Assembly (NCBI GenBank): GCA_036258195.1
Contig: DATAED010000207.1
Span: 1-19,617, forward strand
Direction: 5' to 3'
Length of the DNA stretch: 19,617 bases
Source of the DNA: JAKAIY01 sp036258195
GTDB lineage: Bacteria > Chloroflexota > Ktedonobacteria > Ktedonobacterales > JADMIN01
Made by a program: the position numbers and the translations under genes
The notes under the pieces: model-generated
The model's database searches: none
What the model was told of the DNA's origin: nothing
The model's input: only the letters and a program-made list of their open reading frames with translations
Shown here: positions 14,089-19,617 of the stretch, piece after piece
Layout: each line of letters starts with the position of its first letter
Position numbering within the stretch: position 1 is the stretch's first letter

Positions 14089-14517
14089 CTACGCCACGTT
14101 GGCGTACTGCGGCTGCGGCACGCCGCGCGGCCCGACATAGCGCGAGCCGCCAAACGCCAGGATCGGGTAGAAGATGATGCTCAGGAAGATCAGCCCCAGC
14201 GTGAAGCCGAACTTGTGGCCAAACGACTTCGACAGGTCGTGGATCGCGATGAAGCCGACGACGATGTCGACGAACGGGATGAAGAACAGGATGATCCACC
14301 AGATCGGGCGTCCGATGACCTGGAGGTAGACGATCAGGTTGTAGATCGGGATGATTGCCGCCCAACCGGGCTTGCCAGCCTTAGAGAAGATGACCCACGC
14401 CGACGCGATCATCAGCACGATAATCGCGAGGAAGACCACGTAGATGACGATACTCGTGGTGGCATCCGTGGTGGTGTCGAGCGCGAGGCCATGCGTCAAC
14501 AGTGATGCAAGCGTCAT
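14089..14517 (-). CDS. DUF5684-like small integral membrane protein
   Basis: A 142-residue protein with about four membrane segments: roughly 23-44, 52-66, 70-92 and 106-123. The pattern G-K-P-G-W-A-A-I-I-P-I-Y-N followed by G-R-P-I-W-W-I-I-L-F-F-I-P, then D-L-S-K-S-F-G-H-K-F-G-F-T-L-G-L and F-Y-P-I-L-A-F-G, is that of the DUF5684 family, whose function is not known. The start ATG at 14515-14517 is preceded by AGGAG nine bases upstream on the minus strand; the frame stays open much further upstream, but without family similarity. The tail is short and Pro/Gln-rich. It is convergent with the tRNAs and shares their terminator. A tandem 10-bp repeat lies 38 bases upstream of the start. Confidence 0.82.
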   Translation of the reverse strand: MTLASLLTHGLALDTTTDATTSIVIYVVFLAIIVLMIASAWVIFSKAGKPGWAAIIPIYNLIVYLQVIGRPIWWIILFFIPFVDIVVGFIAIHDLSKSFGHKFGFTLGLIFLSIIFYPILAFGGSRYVGPRGVPQPQYANVA

Positions 14518-14554
14518 AGTCGCAAACTCCTGTGTACACGAACGATCCTGGCAC

Positions 14555-14574
14555 GACGTCTGATGACGTCTGAT
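14555..14574. repeat. Tandem 10-bp direct repeat upstream of the DUF5684 gene
   Basis: The unit GACGTCTGAT occurs twice without a gap; each unit contains the palindrome GACGTC. Lying 38-57 bases before a start codon, it could be an operator or part of the promoter region. No good -35/-10 pair was recognised nearby. Confidence 0.5.
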
Positions 14575-14729
14575 AACGCCGCCGCAAGTGTCGGATGCGT
14601 GACACGCTGCGCTCCAGGCCGCACTGGCCATAGGCATCTCGATGCAGATTGCCCGCTTCACCGCGCACACGCCCCACCAGCGACCGATTTGCGTGCGGCC
14701 AGTCTAACACAAGATAGCAAGCGTCGCTA

Positions 14730-14807
14730 GCGCCACTGCAACCCGCCGCTTGGCTATCCGTACTGGCCAGTGGGTGACACGCCATCCTGCGCGCCGCTGG
14801 ATGCGCC
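14730..14807 (+). repeat. 78-bp direct repeat, copy A
   Basis: It is identical to 15548-15625 at 77 of 78 positions (G at 14774 against A at 15592), with no gaps. Within it is the perfect palindrome ACTGGCCAGT. It lies upstream of a truncated ybjQ-like start and of the DUF4258/YgiT pair; the two copies are 818 bases apart. Confidence 0.95.
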
Positions 14808-14849
14808 GTGAGCAAAGGGATTCGTATGCCTCAGCCAACTCAGCGCTGA
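14808..14849 (+). pseudogene. Remnant of a duplicated ybjQ 5' end
   Basis: Directly after repeat copy A the sequence resembles the beginning of the YbjQ-family gene at 15641-15690. Both begin with GTGAGC and continue through (T/A)TCGTATG. The codons then read M-P-Q-P-T-Q-R-stop here against M-G-Q-P-S-Q-Q-P in the intact gene. After the stop the likeness fades. It looks like the first codons of a second ybjQ copy whose remainder was lost or replaced. Divergence here is clearly higher than in the 78-bp repeat. Confidence 0.6.
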
Positions 14850-14897
14850 CGGGAATGTAAGCAGGCGACAGATGGCGAGAAGGGGCGGTCTGCCATC

Positions 14898-15254
14898 GTG
14901 GATCTACAGCAAATACAGGATGCAGTTCGTGGAGGCCGTATGTTAGCGGGCGGTCATGCGGCTGCTGAGGCGGCAGCAGATGGTCTTACGCTGAGTGACA
15001 TTTGGTTGAGCGTATTGGGCAGCACTACAGAAGTCATAGAAGATTACCCGAATGATCCACGAGGATCGAGCTGTCTCCTGTACTGCGAAACGCTGGGAAG
15101 CGCAGAGCATGTCGTCATCGCGTTTCCGAGCGCTCGCGCCGCTCAACAGCGAGGTTATGTCTCACTTGCCTTTCTTGTGACATGCTATCGTCCAGGTGGC
15201 GCGCAACATGCGCACAAGTGGTCACCTGACTTCAAGAAACGAGTCTCGCCATGA
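14898..15254 (+). CDS. DUF4258 protein, probable toxin of a toxin-antitoxin-like pair
   Basis: A 118-residue protein with the DUF4258 layout: an N-terminal helix, then L-A-G-G-H-A-A-A-E-A-A-A-D-G-L-T-L-S-D-I, V-I-E-D-Y-P-N-D-P-R-G, a strand S-C-L-L-Y-C, E-H-V-V-I-A-F, and a final F-L-V-T-C-Y-R-P strand. DUF4258 proteins resemble RelE/MqsR-type folds and often sit before a YgiT-type zinc-finger gene, as here. An mRNA-interferase role is inference from that pairing. The start is GTG at 14898, with AGGGGCGG nine bases upstream. The stop overlaps the next start by four bases (ATGA), indicating translational coupling. Base composition is lower in GC than the surroundings (27 G+C of 60 at 15001-15060), consistent with transfer. 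The pair is enclosed by the 78-bp direct repeats. Confidence 0.8.
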   Translation: MDLQQIQDAVRGGRMLAGGHAAAEAAADGLTLSDIWLSVLGSTTEVIEDYPNDPRGSSCLLYCETLGSAEHVVIAFPSARAAQQRGYVSLAFLVTCYRPGGAQHAHKWSPDFKKRVSP

Positions 15255-15523
15255 ACATGGATGCCATGCCCAGGCTGTATGTCACGGGCATGATCTGCCC
15301 ACGCTGCGGTATTGGCACACTGGCGCCAGCGTCGGTGCTGGAAACGCTGCGGGTAGGCGACAATGCTGTAGAAGTCGCGGTCGAAGCGCACGTCTGCGGT
15401 TTCTGCAGCGAGCACTGGTTTGATCCACCTGCCCAGGCGGCGCTCGACGAGGCGATTCGTCAACTGCGTGATGGCGACATTGCCCACTTGACCCGTATCG
15501 GCGATGTCTACCAAGCCTCCTGA
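15251..15523 (+). CDS. YgiT-type zinc-finger protein, probable antitoxin
   Basis: A 90-residue protein with C-P-R-C (Cys16, Cys19) and C-G-F-C (Cys49, Cys52) separated by a beta-rich stretch, the zinc finger of the MqsA/YgiT N-terminal domain. The helix-turn-helix that MqsA carries in its C-terminal half is absent; the remaining 35 residues are one predicted helix (A-L-D-E-A-I-R-Q-L) and a short tail. In related two-gene cassettes this type of protein neutralises the DUF4258 partner, so an antitoxin role is likely but not shown. Without the DNA-binding domain it would not be expected to autoregulate as MqsA does. The ATG at 15251 overlaps the stop of the upstream gene; translation probably depends on it. 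Confidence 0.82.
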   Translation: MNMDAMPRLYVTGMICPRCGIGTLAPASVLETLRVGDNAVEVAVEAHVCGFCSEHWFDPPAQAALDEAIRQLRDGDIAHLTRIGDVYQAS

Positions 15524-15547
15524 ATATCTCATCACTGCCAGCTACCC

Positions 15548-15625
15548 GCGCCACTGCAACCCGCCGCTTGGCTATCCGTACTGGCCAGTGGATGACACGC
15601 CATCCTGCGCGCCGCTGGATGCGCC
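15548..15625 (+). repeat. 78-bp direct repeat, copy B
   Basis: Second copy of the repeat at 14730-14807. It is followed by a 15-base segment absent from copy A that creates a hairpin: GCGCCTC (15621-15627) pairs with GAGGCGC (15633-15639). It lies immediately upstream of the intact YbjQ-family gene and so is probably the native location of the sequence. Confidence 0.95.
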
Positions 15626-15670
15626 TCTGCTGGAGGCGCCGTGAGCGACGCGGCGATCAAGGAGAATCGT

Positions 15671-16057
15671 ATGGGTCAGCCGTCTCAGCAGCCCGGAGCG
15701 CCCACCGCGCAACGCGGCGCCTCCTTTGACCATAGCCTGGTCACGGGAGCCTTTGAGGTGCCGAACTACGCCACCGTGCGCAACTTCGGCATCGTGCGCG
15801 GCATCGTCGTTCGCTCGCGCAGCATCGTCGGCAACATCGGCGCCAGCTTCCAGCAGCTCGTCGGCGGCAACATCACACTCTACACCGAGATGTGCGAGCG
15901 CGCGCGTGGCGAGGCCTACGAGATCATGATTCAGCATGCCTCCGCGATGGGAGCCAACGGCATCATCGGCGTGCGCTATGACGCCACCGAGATCAGCCCA
16001 GGCGTCACCGAAGTGCTGTGCTACGGCACGGCGGTCTACGTGCAGCCACGCCAGTAG
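15671..16057 (+). CDS. YbjQ/UPF0145 family protein
   Basis: A 128-residue protein of the YbjQ (putative heavy-metal-binding) family; members form pentameric rings and have no firmly established function. Family marks are a short variable N-terminus rich in Gln and Pro, V-R-N-F-G-I-V-R-G-I-V-V-R-S-R, then G-N-I-T-L-Y-T-E-M-C-E-R-A-R-G-E-A, M-G-A-N-G-I-I-G-V-R-Y-D-A-T, and the end strand V-L-C-Y-G-T-A-V. The ATG at 15671 is chosen because AAGGAG (15659-15664) lies six bases upstream; an in-frame GTG at 15641 has GGAGG four bases before it and would add ten residues. The upstream region is duplicated (78-bp repeat A), with a broken gene start. It is convergent with the ABC transporter gene. Confidence 0.9.
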   Translation: MGQPSQQPGAPTAQRGASFDHSLVTGAFEVPNYATVRNFGIVRGIVVRSRSIVGNIGASFQQLVGGNITLYTEMCERARGEAYEIMIQHASAMGANGIIGVRYDATEISPGVTEVLCYGTAVYVQPRQ

Positions 16058-16092
16058 CGCGCCGACGCGGCTCATCAGCCGGGCCATAAGGC

Positions 16093-16141
16093 GACAGGTC
16101 GGGGCAGAGAGGCTACGTGTCCACCTCCACCTCGACCTGTC
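16093..16141. terminator. Possible hairpin between convergent ybjQ-type and ABC transporter genes
   Basis: GACAGGTCG (16093-16101) is perfectly complementary to CGACCTGTC (16133-16141), with a 31-base loop. It occupies the gap between two convergent stop codons. It lacks a T-run on either strand, so intrinsic termination is uncertain. Confidence 0.35.
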
Positions 16142-16150
16142 TCGCTGCCC

Positions 16151-17992
16151 TCAGATTTTGGACTGCATATTGTACAGGTTCGCATAGACGCCGTTCAGCG
16201 CCAGCAGCTCGGCATGCGTACCCTGCTCCGCGATGCCATGTCCTGAGAGCACCACGATGCGCTGAGCATTGCGGATGGTGGAGAGCCGATGCGCGATGAC
16301 CAGCGTCGTGCGCTTCTCGGCGAGTCGCTCCAGGGAATCCTGCACCGCTTTTTCGCTCTCGTTGTCTAGCGCGCTCGTCGCCTCGTCAAAGATGATTACC
16401 GGAGGGTCCTTCAGGAAGACCCGCGCGATGCTCAGCCGCTGCTTCTGCCCGCCAGAGAGCTTCACGCCGCGCTGGCCGATGTCCGTGTCGTAGCCATTGG
16501 GCAGCGCCATGATGAAGTCGTGCGCGTGCGCTCGCCGGGCCGCCGCCTCGACCTCCGCACGGCTGGCGTCCAGCTTGCCATAGCGAATGTTCTCCGCGAC
16601 GGTTCCAGCGAACAGATAGACATCCTGCTGGACAATGCCGATGTTCGCGCGGAGCGAGCGCAGTGTCACGGCGCGCACGTCCCGCCCATCCAGCAGCACG
16701 CTGCCTACCGATACATCGTAGAAGCGCGGGATCAGCGAGCACAGCGTCGTCTTGCCCACGCCAGACGCGCCGACGAGCGCCACGTATTCGCCGGCGCCAA
16801 TCTCCAGCGAGAGATCCTTGACCACCTCGGCATGATCGGCCCGATACTTGAAGCTGACATCCCTGAACTCGATATGCCCCTGCGCCTGCGCCAGCTCCAC
16901 CGCATCTGGCGCATCGCGCAGGTCAGGCGCGACCTCCAGCATCTCCATGAAGCGGTGGAATCCGGTCATGCCCTCCTGATAGAGTCGACCGAAGTTGACC
17001 AGCTTCTGGATCGGGTCGATCAGGATGCCGATGAACAGCAGGTAGGTCAGCAGGTCGGCCAGATCGAGCGAGGCGCGCACGATGGCGGCGCTGCCCAGGA
17101 TGACGACCGCGATGGTGATCAACTGCGTGAAGGCGATCAGCCCGCCGGAGAAGTACGCCTCATTGCGGTAGCAATCGCTGCGGCTGACCAGAAAGCGCTG
17201 GTTCGCGCCCTCGAATTTGCGCCGCTCGATGTCTTCATTGGTGAACGACTTCACCACGCGAATACCAGCCAGCGTATCCTCGACCTGCGCGTTGATGTCG
17301 CCGATGCGATCTTTGCTGCTGCGCTGGGCGCGTCCCATCTTGCGATTGAAGTACAGCGCGAAGACGGCCATCGCGGGCATGAAGAGAAACACCAGCAACG
17401 TCAGCGTCACGTTGACGCGCAGCAGGATGATGAACGCGCCCGTGACCGTCAAAAAGGTCACGACGATGTCCTCCGGGCCGTGGTGATAGAGCTCGGCCAT
17501 ATTGAAAGTATCGTCGGTAATGCGCGTCATCAACTGGCCGGTGCGCTGCTCGTCGAAGAAGCCAAACGAGAGCTTCTGGAAATGATCGAACAGCTCGCGG
17601 CGCATGTCGGCTTCCATCCTGGCGCCCATCATATGCCCCTGGTAGTCGATGAACAGGGTACACAGCGTCTGGATGCCCACCAGCGCCAGCATCACCACGC
17701 CCATCAGCATGATCTGGTTGAGCGCGCCTGGCGAGCCGCCAAGCAGGTCTTTGGTGACGTAGCGCGCGCACAGCGGTAGCGCCAGCATCGTCGCCGAGAC
17801 GACCAGCGCGCACGCCATGTCGGCCAGAAACAGCCCCGGATAGGGCTTGTAGTAGGACAGGAACTTTCTGCCGCGCGACGGCGCCGCGCGGGGCGCGTCA
17901 TCAGCAGGCGTCGCCGGGCGAGCAGGCGCCGCCGCAGGCAGAGAGACGTCGTTCGTAACAGGATCGGTCGTGAACAAGGAGACGCTCCTCAT
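16151..17992 (-). CDS. ABC exporter half-transporter (ABCB/MsbA type)
   Basis: A 613-residue fusion of a six-helix membrane domain and one ATPase domain, expected to work as a homodimer exporting a hydrophobic substrate, peptide or drug. A Pro/Ala-rich N-terminal tail of about 45 residues precedes the first membrane helix. The membrane part holds F-F-D-E-Q-R-T-G-Q-L-M-T-R-I-T-D-D (coupling region). The ATPase has Walker A G-A-S-G-V-G-K-T-T (408-416), the Q-loop in I-V-Q-Q-D-V-Y-L-F-A-G-T-V, signature L-S-G-G-Q (512-516), Walker B I-I-F-D-E-A-T-S (Asp536, Glu537) and the H-loop I-A-H-R-L. All catalytic residues are intact. The start is uncertain: ATG at 17990-17992 is given; ATG at 18013, GTG at 18034, or a TTG at 17977 preceded by AGGAG are alternatives. 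The substrate is unknown. A promoter is predicted about 390 bases upstream. Confidence 0.93.
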   Translation of the reverse strand: MRSVSLFTTDPVTNDVSLPAAAPARPATPADDAPRAAPSRGRKFLSYYKPYPGLFLADMACALVVSATMLALPLCARYVTKDLLGGSPGALNQIMLMGVVMLALVGIQTLCTLFIDYQGHMMGARMEADMRRELFDHFQKLSFGFFDEQRTGQLMTRITDDTFNMAELYHHGPEDIVVTFLTVTGAFIILLRVNVTLTLLVFLFMPAMAVFALYFNRKMGRAQRSSKDRIGDINAQVEDTLAGIRVVKSFTNEDIERRKFEGANQRFLVSRSDCYRNEAYFSGGLIAFTQLITIAVVILGSAAIVRASLDLADLLTYLLFIGILIDPIQKLVNFGRLYQEGMTGFHRFMEMLEVAPDLRDAPDAVELAQAQGHIEFRDVSFKYRADHAEVVKDLSLEIGAGEYVALVGASGVGKTTLCSLIPRFYDVSVGSVLLDGRDVRAVTLRSLRANIGIVQQDVYLFAGTVAENIRYGKLDASRAEVEAAARRAHAHDFIMALPNGYDTDIGQRGVKLSGGQKQRLSIARVFLKDPPVIIFDEATSALDNESEKAVQDSLERLAEKRTTLVIAHRLSTIRNAQRIVVLSGHGIAEQGTHAELLALNGVYANLYNMQSKI

Positions 17993-18381
17993 GCGATGTT
18001 CGTGCCAGCGCATCGCGCGCACAGCACAGGACACGTACCCCGCATCGCTGGCGATTGAAGCGACTGAGCGGAGTGAAGGGTTGAGGGGCGCGCTATGCAG
18101 CGAACATGGGCATGAGCAGGCAGAGGGGCGCGAATGGAGACTGCCCGTGGAGGCGGGGAGGAGTGCGCCATGACTGGCGCTGGTTGCGGGGAATCAGGAG
18201 CGCGAACGATCGGCGCTGTGGTCCGGATGGCTAGATTCCCGCGACTTCCTCGATGCGACTCCATGCCGTCATGCGGGGGCGCGCTGCTGCGCGAAGCGTC
18301 GTAGCGGGCATGGTTACATCTCCGATCTGGGCTGGTGGCGTATCGAGGGTCAGCGCCACAGGTCATCACATGACGAAGAGG
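17993..18381 (-). other. Gene-free stretch: long predicted leader of the ABC transporter gene
   Basis: No credible protein gene is visible. The stretch lies between the ABC transporter start and its predicted promoter. One notable inverted repeat is CCATGCC (18261-18267) with GGCATGG (18307-18313), enclosing the smaller CGCG-CTGCTG-CGCG. No known riboswitch or leader family was recognised. Confidence 0.35.
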
Positions 18382-18411
18382 ATGGTACACCACGCTGGCG
18401 AGCCAGGTCAA
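18382..18411 (-). promoter_or_regulatory. Predicted sigma-70 promoter of the ABC transporter gene
   Basis: On the minus strand TTGACC (18406-18411) and TACCAT (18382-18387) are 18 bases apart. It is divergent from, and only about 40 bases away from, the glyS promoter. Confidence 0.5.
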
Positions 18412-18449
18412 CCCCAGATAAACTGCTCGCTTGCGCTAGGCTCGTCTAA

Positions 18450-18479
18450 TTGACACCCTGCGCGGCGGGCGACTAAAAT
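18450..18479 (+). promoter_or_regulatory. Predicted strong sigma-70 promoter of glyS
   Basis: TTGACA (18450-18455) and TAAAAT (18474-18479) are 18 bases apart, the closest match to consensus in the window. Transcription would start near 18486, leaving a leader of about 143 bases. Confidence 0.7.
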
Positions 18480-18485
18480 GCCTTG

Positions 18486-18628
18486 AAGCCCAGCGCTGGG
18501 CCGAAGGTCGAAGTCGCGCCGCCTCACCTTCGCTCTGATGATACGGAGGCAGGGAGTACTGCTCCCATGCCTCCGTTGTGTGTGACGGACGGGATCCGCA
18601 GGCGACGCATCGGGGGAGTAGTTGGCAT
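18486..18628 (+). promoter_or_regulatory. Structured 5' leader of glyS
   Basis: Three successive hairpins can be drawn. The first is the perfect palindrome GCCCAGCGCTGGGC (18488-18501). The second is CGAAGGT (18502-18508) with ACCTTCG (18526-18532). The third is a strong 14-pair stem of ACGGAGGCA plus GGGAG (18543-18556) with CTCCC and TGCCTCCGT (18562-18576), with one bulged A and a five-base loop. The last resembles a terminator stem but is followed by TGTGTGTG, not a T-run. The ribosome site GGGGGAG is at 18612-18618. No T-box core sequence was found. Confidence 0.5.
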
Positions 18629-19617
18629 ATGGACACACGCAAAAGCGCCGATAAGGATCGGATGCAGGACATCGTCTCGCTGTGCAAGCGGCGCGGTTAC
18701 ATCTTCCCCAGTAGCGAGATCTACGGCGGAGTCAACGCCGTCTTCGACTACGGCCCACTCGGCGTCGAGTTCAAAAACAACGTCAAGCGCGCCTGGTGGG
18801 ACGCCATGACGCGCCAGCGCGACGATGTGGTGGGGCTGGACGCCAGCATCATCATGGCGCGGCGCGTCTGGCAGGCGTCGGGCCATGAAGAGGTCTTCAC
18901 CGACCCGCTGGTCGATTGCACGAACTGCAAGGCGCGATTCCGCGCCGACCACGTCATTGAAGATCAGGGCAACCTCGACACCTGCCCCAACTGCGGCGCC
19001 AAAGGCACGCTGACCGAGCCGCGCCGCTTCAACCTGATGTTCAAGACCTACATGGGGCCGGTTGAAGAAGACGCTGGGCTGGTCTATCTGCGGCCAGAGA
19101 CGGCGCAGGGCATCTACGTCAACTTTCTGAATGTGCAGAGCAGCATGCGCAAGCGGCCGCCCTTCGGCATCGCGCAGATCGGGAAGGCCTTCCGCAACGA
19201 GATCAGCCCGGGCAACTTCACCTATCGCATGCGCGAATTCGAGCAAATGGAGCTGCAGTACTTCATCCCGCCGGAGCAGGAAGAGCGCTGGTACGACTAC
19301 TGGAAAGAGCAGCGCCGCCAGTGGTATCTCGACCTCGGCATGACGGAATCGCATCTGAGCTGGCATCCACACGGCGCGGATGAGCTGGCGCACTACGCTC
19401 GCGCGGCGGTAGACGTGTACTACGAGTTCCCGTTCGGCAGCAAAGAGATCGAGGGCATCCACGACCGCACCGACTACGATCTGCGCCGCCACACCGAGTT
19501 CAGCGGCAAGGATATGTCGTACTTCGATGACATCGAGAAGCGACGCTACATCCCATATATCATCGAGACCTCGGTTGGCGCGGACCGCTCGGCGCTGGCC
19601 TTCCTCTGCGACGCCTA
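18629..19617 (+). CDS. glyS: Glycyl-tRNA synthetase, alpha2 type (N-terminal 329 codons, partial)
   Basis: This class II synthetase charges tRNA-Gly; the single-chain dimeric type is seen here, not the alpha/beta two-gene type. The ATG at 18629 follows GGGGGAG by ten bases; many relatives start near the inner Met at residue 12, which is an alternative. Visible are G-Y-I-F-P-S-S-E-I-Y-G-G (23-34), Y-G-P-L-G, a Cys4 zinc insert (Cys97, Cys100, Cys119, Cys122), F-N-L-M-F-K-T, R-P-E-T-A-Q-G (155-161), and motif 2 as F-R-N-E-I-S-P-G-N with R-M-R-E-F-E-Q-M-E (188-208). Then come H-Y-A-R-A-A-V-D and G-I-H-D-R-T-D-Y-D-L, typical of bacterial alpha2 GlyRS. The frame is open to the window end; about 130 residues, including motif 3 and the anticodon-binding domain, are missing. 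It has its own strong promoter and a structured leader. Confidence 0.95.
   Translation, partial: MDTRKSADKDRMQDIVSLCKRRGYIFPSSEIYGGVNAVFDYGPLGVEFKNNVKRAWWDAMTRQRDDVVGLDASIIMARRVWQASGHEEVFTDPLVDCTNCKARFRADHVIEDQGNLDTCPNCGAKGTLTEPRRFNLMFKTYMGPVEEDAGLVYLRPETAQGIYVNFLNVQSSMRKRPPFGIAQIGKAFRNEISPGNFTYRMREFEQMELQYFIPPEQEERWYDYWKEQRRQWYLDLGMTESHLSWHPHGADELAHYARAAVDVYYEFPFGSKEIEGIHDRTDYDLRRHTEFSGKDMSYFDDIEKRRYIPYIIETSVGADRSALAFLCDA

Noticed and set aside
13785..14140. Plus- and minus-strand open frames crossing the two tRNA genes
   Set aside because: They overlap structurally convincing tRNAs and have no protein features.
14730..15625. Insertion sequence or composite transposon bounded by the 78-bp repeats
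   Set aside because: No transposase, no terminal inverted repeats and no short target duplications are visible; the repeats are directly oriented and one belongs to the ybjQ upstream region.
16520..17779. Open frame of 419 codons on the plus strand across the ABC transporter
   Set aside because: Antisense to intact Walker and signature motifs; the product shows only His/Gln/Asp-rich repetitive composition.
18486..18628. T-box riboswitch before glyS
   Set aside because: The TGGNACC core and a plausible Gly specifier loop were not found; recorded only as a structured leader.
18524..19492. Open frame of 322 codons on the minus strand across glyS
   Set aside because: It runs through the predicted leader hairpin and is antisense to clear GlyRS motifs.

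Overview
The window is a GC-rich, housekeeping-dense piece of bacterial chromosome. Gene content suggests a member of the Chloroflexota, possibly Ktedonobacteria-like. The grounds are a bacterial alpha2-type glycyl-tRNA synthetase with a Cys4 zinc insert, an actinobacterial/chloroflexotal-style GH92 glycosidase, and many C-rich palindromic repeats between genes. This assignment is inference; no marker gene was compared by search.

Layout. 1-129: the 3' end of a cupredoxin gene, then a strong hairpin terminator. 204-2488: promoter, repeat-filled leader and mnmG (tRNA wobble-uridine modification). Convergent to it, on the minus strand, are a DUF983 membrane protein whose 3' end overlaps mnmG by 87 bp, and a membrane-anchored GH92 alpha-mannosidase-like enzyme. 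5677-8529: a plus-strand unit of an SDR/FabG-type reductase, an acyl-CoA ligase and a stand-alone Lrp/AsnC ligand-binding (RAM) domain protein, probably a fatty- or organic-acid module. 8710-12118, minus strand: cysS, rlmB, a YacP/Rae1-like NYN nuclease gene and a pterin dehydratase gene. The first three keep the cysS-rlmB-yacP order known from Bacillus, without the mini-III gene. A DinB-like protein lies upstream of cysS on the same strand. 13172-14051: a HIT-family gene, then tRNA-Ser(CGA) and tRNA-Ser(GGA) with their own promoter and a textbook terminator.

14089-16057 is the accessory part. A small DUF5684-like membrane protein is followed by a DUF4258/YgiT-zinc-finger toxin-antitoxin-like pair of lower GC. 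The pair sits between two 78-bp direct repeats (77/78 identical). One repeat is the upstream region of an intact YbjQ-family gene; the other is the same upstream region followed by a ybjQ-like start that stops after seven codons. 16151-17992: an ABC exporter half-transporter on the minus strand. 18450-19617: a strong promoter, a structured leader and the first 329 codons of glyS, cut by the window edge.

Most unusual points: the repeat-flanked toxin-antitoxin cassette; a cysteinyl-tRNA synthetase with a degenerate KMSKS loop (KMAHS) preceded by an acidic insert of about 37 residues; eight intergenic copies of a C-rich hairpin element confined to the first 10.6 kb; long or structured leaders before both tRNA synthetase genes; and a HIT protein lacking the third active-site histidine.
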